Of a stretch of 64,000 nt of DNA, positions 45,019-56,339 are shown piece after piece. The notes below the pieces were generated by a model. That model made no database searches, was not told the DNA's origin, and saw nothing but the letters and a program-made list of their open reading frames with translations. The position numbers and the translations under genes are program-made. The stretch is from Manihot esculenta (Eukaryota; Streptophyta; Magnoliopsida; Malpighiales; Euphorbiaceae). Positions within the stretch are counted from its first letter, which is position 1. Each line of letters opens with the position of its first letter. Location of the stretch: positions 15,563,051 through 15,627,050 of the forward strand of contig NC_035172.2 of assembly GCF_001659605.2 (NCBI RefSeq), written 5' to 3'.

Positions 45019-45910
45019 GTCCCTTAGCCGAAAACGGGCGAGCTTTTTCCCCATTTCCGGCCAAGGTGAGCTCTCCGCCGTCCCTCACCGATCTTGAGTT
45101 CTTTCCTTCCAATCCTACTCGATTTTCATGAGTTTTTACTTTGTTTTGAAGATTTCCGAGTTTAAAGCAAGTTTTGGAGCTTTGAGGTTCAAGAACTCAA
45201 AAATCTCCCACCTCCGAGTTTAGGTCGTCTCTCTCTCGATCTCCATGAGGTAAGAGCCGATCTTAAGCTCATTGCATGTTTTAAGCAAGTTTTAAGTAGA
45301 TCTATGGGGTAGAATGCATGTTTAGCTCATAGTTAGGTTTATGGGTTTTATATGTGTTTATGAACAATGTGAGTTGCTTATTGTGTTGTAGTTGGGGTTT
45401 TTGTTGGTTTGATGCCCCTAGGAACTTGTATGCTTGTTTGTGTATGTTTGGGAATGTTGTAGAATAGGTTTATGCATGATTGGGTAGTTTTGGAGGCAAC
45501 GTGCATAGAAGAGCTGAGTTTCTACCACTGAGGGAGAAACCAGGTTCGGCAGCCGAAGGAACTTTCGGCCGCCGAACATGCTTGTGGAGGCAGCCTTCGG
45601 CTGCAGAAGCTTGCCCCCGAAAGAGGACTTTCGTCTCTGTCTGGGAGTTTCGGCCGCCGAAAGTGCCGCCAAACATGCATGAGTTTCGCCTCTGTCTGGG
45701 AGTTTCGGCCGCCGAAGGTGCCGCCGAACCTGCCAGACTTTCGGCTCTGGAGGGACTTTCGGCCGCCGAACCTGCCGCCGAAAGTGCCCTGTCCAAAACT
45801 CTCTTGCATGTTTTTCTATGATTGTTTCATGATGTTTTAGGGGGTTTTGGGGAGTAGTTTAGAGTTATGTTCTTGTTTGTTTGGTCCCTCATTTGAGTCC
45901 ACCTGTGTAG

Positions 45911-45982
45911 GTTCGGACCCGAGGAACCGAGGACCCCAGCAGTGAGTCAGCTGCTCCAGTGTCTGGTCAGAGCTACCCAGAG
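45911..45982 (+). other. Candidate leader exon in chromovirus LTR (T3)
   Basis: A 72-base block bounded by cctgtgtag and cagag|gtgagt. Equivalent blocks in other LTRs are 5680-5749, 18955-19033, 60232-60310 and the reverse strand of T1 near 7748-7815. Block and borders are better conserved than the sequence on either side. No transcript evidence is available. Confidence 0.45.
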
Positions 45983-46907
45983 GTGAGTGGAATAACTAAT
46001 TATGTTTTAAAGCAAATAATGGACTTTTTAGCATGTTTCACGCACCATGAATGCCATGAGATGTACTAGGTTGTTTGCATTAGAATTCACGAATATGTTG
46101 CATTGCATACTTTATTGTTGATTGATGTGGATAAACGTTGGATGATCCAAAGCCCTCGATCTATGATATGACGATGTGATATGTACAGTACGGAATGTAA
46201 GACCAGTGGGACCCATTCTACGTTCGCTGGCACCATGTAAGGGAAAGACCAGGACCCATTCTACGTTCTGGCACAGTTGGACCATGTAGAGGGCTATTGG
46301 TGACGAGTTCATCCTTGATGTGATTAGCTGTGATGTGATGCATTCCATGATCCATATGATTTAAATGTTTTTATTATCCTGCTCACTAGGCTCTAGTAGC
46401 TCACCCCTCTCCCATTTTCCCCAGGATTTGCAGGTACAGGGTAGACCAGGAGATCCATAAGAGTAATGAAGTCATGTGTATGTAATAGATAGTGTGGACA
46501 TGATATATGTAATAATGTTATGTAAAAGTACAGTTTTAGGTATGTAATGACTTGAGGATTAGAGGTTGTGCTTGACTATATGTATAAGATATCCCTTTTA
46601 ATACATGATCTTAGATATTTTATGATGAGTATGCAAACCAACTCAACGTATGATGTATCGCCCATTGGGGCATTGATGAGATCCCACAGAGGGGTCATGA
46701 TTATGTTTATGTTATGTACAGTGCATGCACAGGTTGAGTTTGGTTGATGTATATGGAAAGAAAAGTTTTAATTTTTATGCATGTTATTGATCATGTATGG
46801 GATGATACAGGTTTACAGGTTTCATGTCAGGCTTGCTACGGGTCCCGGCGGCCTTAAGCCGATCTGGATCCTAGCGCCGGTAGCGGTTCGATTTTCGGGT
46901 CGTTACA

Positions 46908-46928
46908 GAATGGTATCAGAGCCCTAGG
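46908..46928 (+). other. T3 primer binding site (initiator Met tRNA)
   Basis: ga, then atggtatcagagccc, follows the LTR terminus at 46907, matching initiator Met tRNA. Confidence 0.88.
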
Positions 46929-47178
46929 TTCATAGGATCGGACCTAGAGTGTCGGGCTCATAGATGTTATAGAAGGTCAAGCACAATAGGAAAGATCATG
47001 TCCACTAGGATAGGATGTGGAGTCATGTCTTGTATGATGATGTGAAATGCCATGATTATATACATGTGCATTGATGCTATGATATGAATGATGAATATGT
47101 AATGAGGGTTCATGTGTGCCCACATGAACCATATGATGCTAATGTTTGTGTGATGTGTACTGTTTTTCAGAAAACAGG

Positions 47179-48740
47179 ATGAGAGAAACTCGTCTATCCG
47201 CATGATTGACTGGAGTGCCACCTGAGGATGAGGGCACGAGCGCCCGTCCTCCTACATTGCCTAGGGCAATGTCCTGTAGAGCAAACAGAGAAAGAGTGTC
47301 AAGGGACCCTAGAAGGTCTTTTGATGCTAGCAGAAGGGGGACAGATAGAGGAGGAAGTTCTTCAGATGTGAGGGAGGTTATGGAAGAGGATCAGAGGATG
47401 GATGGGAATCTGGATGTTAGCATGGAGGAAGAGGGGACAGGGGAGTCGCAGGGAGGCGTTCAGGCCTCGGGGTATGGTTTTCCACCCCATTATCCACCCT
47501 TCCCACAGGGTTCAGGGTATCCGATGGGAGGCACATCGGATTATTCCAGATTTAACCCCTACCCTACCTACATGCCTTATCCACCTTTCTATCCACCTTA
47601 CACACAGTACCCATCTTATCCACCCTCACCCTTCTATCCAAACCCGGCAAACCCCATCTCGGGGAATGTTGCACCCCCACCTCCACCACCTATAGAACCA
47701 GCAGCCCCAGTTACTCAACCTTCTAGACCTAGCTCAGCCGGTGGGAGCAAGGTAAAGATGACAGATTACCTTAAGCTGGATGCTCCCAAATACAAGTCAG
47801 GGGACGACCCCTTTGAGTATCTGAGAGTAGTGAAGACAATAACTGATGAGCTAGGGGCGGATGATAGCAGGGCCATTCAGATGGCAGGTTCACCTTAAAG
47901 TGCAAGAAGGCACGGGAATGGTTCAAGTGTTATGTGGACCCGAGACTAGACGGCATGACATGGGAAGAATTTGCGAATGAGATCGCTGGATGAGCTTTTC
48001 CAGACAGTTCTAGAGAACTGAAGATGATTGAGTTTGAGCAACTGAGGCAGACAGAGCACATGAGTGTAGAGGAGTTCACAGATAAATTCATGGAGCTATT
48101 GCCTTTTTCGGGGCAAGCTCTAGATTCAGATACGAAGAAAGCCAAGAGATATGTTATGAAGCTACATTCTAGGTACTCCTCGTTGATTCAGTCAGTTGAG
48201 AGGGAAAGTTTCCACACTGTGGTGGATATGGCTCGAAGGATGGAGGCGAGTGCTATAGTTGAGGGGTCAGTGAAGCAGTCAGCGACCCAATCTTCAGGGG
48301 TTAAGACCCCAGGCAGAGGAGGGCCAGGTCTCTCTTCTCAGAGCTCAAGTAAGAAGAGGTGGGATAACACCACCAAGAAGCCAAAAAAGAATAAGTTTTG
48401 GAATAAGTTGAAATCCGGTCTGGGATTTGGCGGTGGCTCGAGTTCAGGCTCAGATGGTACAGAATGCCAGAGATGTGGAAGGCCGCACCGGGGAGTGTGT
48501 CGAGCTGGGACTAATACATGTTTCAGATGTGGACAGGAGGGACACATAGCTCGGGAGTGTCCTAGAGCACCTTTTATGGGCCAGCCCCAGCAGACAGCTT
48601 CTGGTAGTGTGGCACAGCCAGCAGCTCCAGCCACAACTCAGGGCAGTGGCAGAGGTAGAGGGAGAGGGGCAGCCTCTTCTTCTGGTTCCCGAGGTGAAGG
48701 TTCATCAGCTCCAGCCAGGATCTTCACCATGACTCAGTAG
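47179..48740 (+). pseudogene. T3 gag
   Basis: The start is the ATG of MRETRLSA, nine bases after tgtttttcag. A TGA at 47203-47205 replaces Arg (RLSA-stop-LTG). After the Pro/Tyr-rich region and KMTDYLKLDAPKY, a 1-bp deletion near 47887 (ggttc for gggttc) shifts the frame. A TGA at 47991-47993 replaces Trp in the capsid. The rest is open from 48024: capsid C-terminus, KKNKFWNKLKSGLGFGGG, a CX2C motif (CQRCGRPHRGVC), the CCHC knuckle (CFRCGQEGHIAREC) and SGRGRGRG. TAG at 48738-48740 follows MTQ. Confidence 0.9.
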
Positions 48741-49535
48741 GAGGCTAACACGTCCAACACCGTGGTGTCAGGTAATCTCATCATTGGGTGTTCTGATGTG
48801 TATGCTTTAATGGACCCGGGTGCATCTCATTCATTTATTGCTCCGAGAGCCGTTGAGAGGTTGGGTCTGATAGTCTCTGGGTTAGAGTGTCCCCTATGGG
48901 TCAGTGGACCCAAGTGTGACCCGTCAGTGGCAGTGTCAGTCTGCCAGTACAGTCCAGTTTTTGTTGAGGGAAGATGCCTCTCCGCCAACCTTGTGGTTCT
49001 AGATTTGACAGACTTTGACGTCATTCTAGGGATGGATTGGCTATCTACCCATGGTGCTACCTTGGACTGCAGGGACAAGGTAGTCAGGTTCAGAGATCAG
49101 AACGGGTCAGAGGTCGTCTTCAGAGGAGACAAGAGGGGTACACCTAGAGGTATGATATTAGCTCTTCAGGCTCGCAGGTTGCTTAGGAAGGGATGTCAGG
49201 GGTATTTGGCTCATGTGAGAGAGCTTAGTAGTCAGGTCAGGGAGCCAGCCTCGGTGCCAGTTGTCAGAGAATTTCAGGATGTTTTTCCAGACGAGCTTCC
49301 AGGTTTACCACCTGCTAGGGAAATAGAGTTCGAGATAGAGTTGATGCCTGGAACTAGACCGATCTCTATCCCTCCCTACAGGATGGCCCCAGCCGAGTTG
49401 AAGGAGTTGAAAGAACAATTGCAAGAGCTGGTAGAAAAGGGCTTCATCCGACAGAGTACCTCACCTTGGGGTGCTCCGGTCTTGTTTGTAAGGAAGAAGG
49501 ATGGATCCCTTAGACTTTGTATCGACTACAGGTAG
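48741..49535 (+). pseudogene. T3 protease and start of RT
   Basis: Open from 48762. The protease active site is [19 protein letters not shown], with [13 protein letters not shown] near its end. A linker ([17 protein letters not shown]) and the RT start ([17 protein letters not shown]) follow. It ends at a TAG at 49533-49535 in CIDYR-stop-LNK. T2 has a stop at the same codon, while T1 has Gln. Confidence 0.9.
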
Positions 49536-52157
49536 TTGAACAAAGTCACTACCAAAAATAGGTACCCTCTGCCAAGGATCGATGATCTATTCGACCAGCT
49601 AGCAGGAGCGGGTTGTTTCTCCAAAATAGATCTAAGATCGGGGTACCATCAGCTAAGGATAAGGGATGAAGACGTGCCAAAGATAGCTTTCCGGACCAGA
49701 TATGGGCATTTTGAGTTCCTTGTGATGCCGTTCGGGTTAACCAACGCCCCTGCAGCATTCATGAATCTCATGAACAGAGTATTTAGCCAATACCTGGATC
49801 ACTTTGTTATTGTCTTCATAGATGATATCTTGGTGTATTCCAGGAACGCAGAGGAGCATGCCCATCATCTGAGGTTGGTTCTGTAGACCTTGAGGGAACA
49901 TGGCTTGTATGCCAAGTTCTCTAAGTGTGAGTTCTGGCTGAGGAGCATTTCATTCTTGGGGCATGTGGTGTCAGAAAATGGTATAGAGGTAGACCCCAAG
50001 AAGGTAGAAGCTGTGGCTAACTGGCCTAGACCCACTTCAGTGACAGAGATTAGAAGTTTCTTGGATTTGGCAGGTTACTACAAGAGGTTCGTCCAGGACT
50101 TCTCAAAAATTGCAGCTCCTCTGACCAGGTTAACCAGGAAGAATCAGAAGTTTGTGTGGACCGACCAGTGCGAAGAGAGTTTTGAAGAGCTTAAGAGGAG
50201 GTTGACTTCGACACCAGTTTTAGCTTTGCCAGCTAGCAGTGAGGACTTCACGGTCTTCTGTGATGCATCCCGTGTGGGTTTGGGTTGTGTGTTAATGCAA
50301 AATGAAAGGGTGATTGCTTATGCTTCTAGGCAGCTGAAGAAGCATGAGTTGAATTACCCCACACATGACCTGGAGATGGCAGCAGTAATCTTTGCACTCA
50401 AGATGTGGAGGCACTACCTCTATGGGGTTAAATGTGAGATCTTCACGGATCATAAGAGCCTACAGTACATCTTGAGTCAAAGAGATTTGAACTTGAGACA
50501 GAGAAGATGGGTGGAGCTGCTGAGTGACTATGATTGCAAGATTCAGTACCATCCGGGTAAGGCGAATGTTGTGGCAGACGCCTTAAGCTGGAAATCACTC
50601 GGCAGTTTATCCCACATATCGGCAGAGAGGAGGCCAGTAGTGAAGGAGTTTTACAAGCTCATTGAGGAAGGTCTACAGATGGAGTTGTCTGGTACAGGTG
50701 CCTTGGTGGCCCAGATGAGAGTGGCACCCGTGTTTCTGGAGCAGGTGGCTCAGAAACAGCATGAGGACCCGGAGTTAGTGAAGATTGCCAGGACTGTTCA
50801 GTCAGGCAATGATAGTGAGTTCAGATTCGATAGCAAGGGGATCCTCCGCTATGGGAGCAGACTATGTGTACCAGATGACATAGGGCTAAAAGGAGACATT
50901 ATGAGAGAGGCTCATAATGCAAGATACAGCATTCACCCCGGAGCCACCAAGATGTATCAAGATCTAAAGAAGGTTTATTGGTGGCCAGCTATGAAGAAAG
51001 AAGTGGCACAGTTTGTGTCAGCCTGCGAAGTGTGTCAGAGGGTGAAGCTGGAACATCAGAAGCCGGCTGGAATGCTTAACCCGCTACCTATTCCAGAGTG
51101 GAAATGGGAAAATATAGCTATGGACTTCGTAGTGGGGTTACCGGCGGCGTCCAACAGATTGGACTCCATATGGGTGATTGTGGACAGACTCACCAAATCT
51201 GCTCACTTCATCCCTGTCAGGAGTGGCTATTCTATGGACAAGTTGGTGCAGGTGTATGTCGACGAGATCGTCAGGCTGCATGGGGTTCCTTTTTCGATAG
51301 TGTCAGATAGAGGGCCCCAGTTCACCTCCAGATTTTGGCGGAGTCTGCAGAATGCCATGGGTACTAGGTTGGATTTTAGCACTGCTTTCCATCCACAGAC
51401 GGACGGACAATCAGAGAGGACCATCCAGACCATAGAGGATATGCTCAGAATGTGTGTGCTGGACTTTGGCGGTTCTTGGAGGCAGCATCTACCTTTGGTG
51501 GAGTTTGCCTACAATAACAGCCATCATGCTAGCATCGGGATGGCTCCATATGAAGCTTTATATGGAAGGAAGTGCAGATCACCTGTTTGCTGGGAAGAGG
51601 TTAGAGAAAAGGCCTTGGCAGGGCCTGAGCTAGTAGAGATTACCAGCAGGGTAGTACCCATAATCAGAGAAAGAATCAAGACTGCTGCAAGCAGACAGAA
51701 GAGTTATGCAGACATCCGCAGAAGACAGTTAGAGTTTCAGGAGGGGGATCTGGTATTGCTCAAGGTGTCTCCTATGAAGGGAGTGGTTCGCTTCGGAAAG
51801 AAAGGTAAACTAGCCCCACGATACATCGGACCCTTTGAAATCTTGCAAAAGATTGGGAATGTGTCGTACAAGCTGGATTTACCTGCTTCAATGGAAAGAA
51901 TCCATCCGGTTTTCCATGTTTCAATGTTGAGGAAGTTTGTGTCAGATCCGAGCAAGGTTCTTACTGAGCCTGATGTGGAGGTCCAAGAGGATCTCACCTA
52001 TGTTGAACAGCCAGTACGGATCATAGACACCCAGATCAGAAAGCTAAGGAACAAGGAAATCCCGATGGTGAAAGTCCTGTGGAACCACCACAATTTGGAA
52101 GAATGCACTTGGGAGACACGGGAGTCTATGCTCCAGCAGTACCCTCATCTCTTTTAA
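49536..52157 (+). pseudogene. T3 RT, RNase H, integrase and chromodomain
   Basis: RT continues with the catalytic FIDDILVYS (FIDD at 49814-49825). A TAG at 49884-49886 breaks LRLVL-stop-TLREHG. From 49890 the frame is open for 755 codons: RT thumb ([15 protein letters not shown]), RNase H ([25 protein letters not shown]), integrase zinc finger (H, H, CEVCQR), the DDE core ([32 protein letters not shown]), the basic C-terminal domain and the chromodomain ([20 protein letters not shown]). All expected integrase catalytic residues are present. It ends at TAA near 52157. Confidence 0.92.
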
Positions 52158-52228
52158 GGTTAGATCTCTATGTGTTTATGTGCTATGTATGTATGTTATG
52201 TTTTATGCCATGCTATGTGCTAGTTGAG

Positions 52229-52264
52229 GAACATTCGAGGACGAATGTTCTTAAGGGGGGAGAA
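52229..52264 (+). other. T3 pre-PPT hairpin and polypurine tract
   Basis: Arms gaacattcg and cgaatgttc with loop agga (52229-52250), then aaggggggagaa up to the LTR at 52265. Confidence 0.88.
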
Positions 52265-54565
52265 TGTAATACCCGGCTAGACTCCGGTATCGGAATTCCT
52301 ACCGTCCGGTGGAATCTCGGATGTTGAAAGCCTCTAGTAGGGTAGAAACTTGTTTTCATAAAATGTTTTAAGTTATTTCATGGTTTTAAGTAAAATGGAA
52401 ATGAGTTTTTGCATAAAAATAACCTTGGAGGAAAACTCAGGTTCGGCCGCCGAACATGCATGCCTTCAGGAGCGCCTTTAGGCCCCTGAAAGCATAAGTG
52501 AGGAAAGTCCAGGTTCGGCTGCCGAACCTCATGTTCGGCCGCCGAACATGGCATGCATGCGGAGGCACGTTCGGCCCCCGAACGTGGCCTGGCCAGCCAC
52601 TATAAAAGGGTCCCTTAGCCGAAAACGGGCGAGCTTTTTCCCCATTTCCGGCCAAGGTGAGCTCTCCGCCGTCCCTCACCGATCTTGAGTTCTTTCCTTC
52701 CAATCCTACTCGATTTTCATGAGTTCTTACTTTGTTTTGAAGATTTCCGAGTTTAAAGCAAGTTTTGGAGCTTTGAGGTTCAAGAACTCAAAAATCTCCC
52801 ACCTCCGAGTTTAGGTCGTCTCTCTCTCGATCTCCACGAGGTAAGAGCCGATCTTAAGCTCATTGCATGTTTTAAGCAAGTTTTAAGTAGATCTATGGGG
52901 TAGAATGCATGTTTAGCTCATAGTTAGGTTTATGGGTTTTATATGTGTTTATGAACAATGTGAGTTGCTTGTTGTGTTGTAGTTGGGGTTTTTGTTGGTT
53001 TGATGCCCCTAGGAACTTGTATGTTTGTTTGTGTATGTTTGGGAATGTTGTAGAATAGGTTTATGCATGATTGGGTAGTTTTGGAGGCAACGTGCATAGA
53101 AGAGCTGAGTTTCTGCCACTGAGGGAGAAACCAGGTTCGGCAGTCGAAGGAACTTTCGGCCTCCGAACATGCTTGTTGAGGCAGCCTTCGGCTGCCGAAG
53201 CTTGCCCCCAAAAGAGGACTTTCGTCTCTGTCTGGGAGTTTCGGCCGCCGAAAGTGCCGCCAAACATGCATGAGTTTCGCCTCTGTCTGGGAGTTTCGGC
53301 CGCCGAAGGTGCCGCCGAACCTGCCTGACTTTCGGCTCTGGAGGGACTTTCGGCCGCCGAACCTGCCGCCGAAAGTGCCCTATCCAGCCCTCTCTTGCAT
53401 GTTTTTCTATGATTGTTTCATGATGTTTTAGGGGGTTTTGGGGAGTAGTTTAGAGTTATGTTCTTGTTTGTTTGGTCCCTCATTTGAGTCCACCTGTGTA
53501 GGTTCAGACCCGAGGAACCGAGGACCCCAGCAGTGAGTCAGCTGCTCCAGTGTCTGGTCAGAGCTACCCAGAGGTGAGTGGAATAACTTATTATGTTTTA
53601 AAGCAAATAATGGACTTTTTAGCATGTTTCACGCACCATGAATGCCATGAGATGTACTAGGTTGTTTGCATTAGAATTCACGAATATGTTGCATTGCATA
53701 CTTTATTGTTGATTGATGTGGATGAACGTTGGATGATCCAAAGCCCTCGATCTATGATATGACGATGTGATATGTACAGTACGGAAGGTAAGACCAGTGG
53801 GACCCATTCTACGTTCGCTGGCACCATGTAAGGGAAAGACCAGGACCCATTCTACGTTCTGGCACAGTTGGACTTTTATGATATGATATGTTATGTAAGG
53901 GAAAGACCAGGACCCATTCTACGTTCTGGCACAGTTGGACCATGTAGAGGGCTATTGGTGACGAGTTCATCCTTGATGTGATTAGCTGTGATGTGATGCA
54001 TTCCATGATCCATATGATTTAAATGTTTTTATTATCCTGCTCACTGGGCTCTAGTAGCTCACCCCTCTCCCATTTTCCCCAGGATTTGCAGGTACAGGGT
54101 AGACCAGGAGATCCATAAGAGTAATGAAGTCATGTGTATGTAATAGATAGTGTGGACATGATAAATGTAATAATGTTATGTAAAAGTACAGTTTTAGGTA
54201 TGTAATGACTTGAGGATTAGAGGTTGTGCTTGACTATATGTATAAGATATCCCTTTTAATACATGATCTTAGATATTTTATGATGAGTATGCAAACCAAC
54301 TCAACGTATGATGTATCACCCATTGGGGCATTGATGAGATCCCACAGAGGGGTCATGATTATGTTTATGTTATGTACAGTGCATGCACAGGTTGAGTTTG
54401 GTTGATGTATATGGAAAGAAAAGTTTTAATTTTTATGCATGTTGTTGATCATGTATGGGATGATACAGGTTTACAGGTTTCATGTCAGGCTTGCTACGGG
54501 TCCCGGCGGCCTTAAGCCGATCTGGATCCTAGCGCCGGTAGCGGTCCGATTTTCGGGTCGTTACA
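52265..54565 (+). repeat. T3 3' LTR
   Basis: 2,301 bp. Compared with the 5' copy it lacks one 20-bp palindromic unit in each of two U3 clusters, and has one extra U5 repeat (about 53873-53937). TATA box at 52601-52609. It ends GGGTCGTTACA. Confidence 0.94.
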
Positions 54566-56339
54566 GGGAAGTAAAGTGAAGATGATAGAGTACCTGAAAT
54601 TGGATGCTCCTAAATTCAATACAGGAGATGATCCATTTGAGTACCTCAGAACGGTTAAAATGATAATTGATGCGTTGGGAGCTGATGATAGCAGAGCCAT
54701 TGAAATGGCAGGGTTCACTTTGAAATGTAAGAAAGCTCGAGAGTGGTTCAAGAATTATGTGGAACCCAGGTTGGACAGCATGTCATGGGGAGAGTTCGCC
54801 AATGAATTTGCTGGGTGGGCTTTTCCTGACAGTTCCAGGGAGATGAAAGTTATAGAATTTGAACAGTTGAGGCAGACAGATGAGATGAGTGTTGATGAAT
54901 TTACAGATAAGTTTCTAGATTTGCTTCAGTATGTGGGTCAAGCCTATGATACTGATCAGAAGAAGGCAATGAGATATACTATGAGACTGCATCCCAGGTA
55001 TTCTTCCTTGATTCTTCCAGCAGAAAAGGAGAGTTTCCACTCTATAGTGGATGCTGCCAGGAAGATGGAGGCGAATGCCAATATTCAACGTACAGTAAAA
55101 CAGCAAATGGCACAGCCTTCGGGTTCTAAGGCCCCCAGTGCAGCAACTTCAGGCAACAAGAGATGGGAAAGGGCAAAAGGAACAAAGAATAAGTTCTGGA
55201 GCAAGATCAAGTCTGGTCTGGGAATGGGAAGTGGCTCAAGCTCTGGCGCAAGCAGTCCAGTATGTGGGAGATGTGGGAGACCACACAAAGGAGCTTGTCG
55301 GATGGGATCTTCAGCCTGCTATACGTGTGGGCAGGAGGGACATTTTGCTCGGGACTGTCCTCAGGCGACCTTTGTGGCACCATCCCAACAGATGAGCTCA
55401 GGCAGTGTAGCACAGCCAGTGGCATCAGCCATGCCTCAGCAGAGTGGCAGAGGTAGAGGGAGAGGGTCAGCCTCTTCGTCAGTAGCAGGTTCCCGAGGTG
55501 GACATCCGGTAGCCCCAGCACGGATTTTCACTATGACTCAGGAGGAGGCAAAAACGTCGAACACAGTGGTGTCAGGTCATCTCATCATAGGGTGTTCTGA
55601 TGTGTACGCTTTGATGGACCCCGGTGCTTCTCACTCTTTTATTGCTTCGAGAGCCATAGAGAGGTTGGGTTTGATGATCTCTGAGTTAGAGTGTCCTCTC
55701 TGGGTCAGTGGACCCAAATGTGATCCATCAGTGGCAGTGTCAGTCTGTCGATTCAGTCCAGTGTTTATAGAGGGTAGATGCCTTCCAGCTGACCTTGTGG
55801 TTCTAGATTTGATGGATTTTGATGTCATTCTATGGATGGATTGGCTATCTGCATATGGTGCTACTTTGGACTGCAGAGACAAGGTAGTTAGTCTTAGAGA
55901 CCAGGATGGATCAGAGTGTGTCTTCAGAGGAGAAAGGAGGCGAACACCTAGAGGTTTGATTTCAGCCCTTCAGGCTCGTCGTTTGCTTAGGAGGGATTGT
56001 CAGGGGTTTCTAGCTCATGTGAGGGAGCTAGACAGTCAGGTTAGGGAACCAGCCTCAATACCAGTAGTCCGAGAATTTCCAGACGTTTTCCCAGACGAGC
56101 TTCCAGGACTACCACCTGATAGGGAGATAGAGTTTGAAATAGAATTGCTGCTTGGTACCAGACCTATCTCTATTCCTCCCTACAGGATGGCGCCAGCAGA
56201 GTTAAAAGAGTTGAAAGAGCAGTTGCAGGAATTGGTAGATAAGGGTTTTATCCGCCCTAGTACCTCACCTCGGGGTGCTCCAGTGCTGTTTGTCAGAAAG
56301 AAGGATGGATCCCTCAGACTTTGTATCGACTACAGGTAG
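54566..56339 (+). pseudogene. T2 gag C-terminal part, protease and RT start
   Basis: It resumes after T3 at GSKVKMIEYLKLDAPKF. The capsid region is open and undamaged. KGTKNKFWSKIKSGLGMG, a CX2C motif (CGRCGRPHKGAC) and the CCHC knuckle (CYTCGQEGHFARDC) follow, then SGRGRGRG. Protease: [19 protein letters not shown] and VILWMDWLSAYGA. The linker and RT start run to a TAG at 56337-56339 in CIDYR-stop-LNK. Confidence 0.9.

Larger units (their letters stand above)
44634..46907 (+). repeat. T3 5' LTR
   Basis: 2,274 bp. U3 has two palindromic units at about 44811-44845 and three at 44902-44956. TATA box at 45010-45018. Splice-like sites: donor gag|gtaaga at 45249/45250, acceptor gtgtag ending 45910, donor cagag|gtgagt at 45982/45983, acceptor tttgcag ending 46433. 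Two U5 repeats (gaccaggacccattctacg type) lie at 46200-46275. Confidence 0.94.
44634..54565 (+). mobile_element. T3: full-length chromovirus nested in T2 gag
   Basis: LTRs 44634-46907 and 52265-54565, Met-tRNA primer site, polypurine tract, and a complete gag-PR-RT-RH-IN-chromodomain order. Flanks are tgagg on the left and gggaa on the right, so there is no clean 5-bp TSD. Loss of three bases (tga) from a right-hand tgagg would explain it. It has a frameshift and several stops in gag-pol, but a 755-codon open stretch covering RT end, RNase H, integrase and chromodomain. Confidence 0.93.

Noticed and set aside
45540..45790. CRISPR-like regular array of palindromes
   Set aside because: Units vary in sequence and spacing, there are no unique spacers of constant length, and the host is a plant. 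They are LTR-internal repeats.
45480..45821. Ala/Arg-rich ORFs inside chromovirus LTRs (also 15486-15950, 33248-33574, 8037-8309, 53071-53328)
   Set aside because: Their repeated peptides (SAAEG, GRRxxRR types) are translations of the GC-rich palindromic DNA units in several frames and both strands. They lack shared starts between LTR copies and lie in non-coding leader.
49533..49535. Programmed stop-codon readthrough in RT of T2 and T3
   Set aside because: The following bases are not a known readthrough context, the stop is inside a conserved RT motif, and many other stops of the same mutation type are present.
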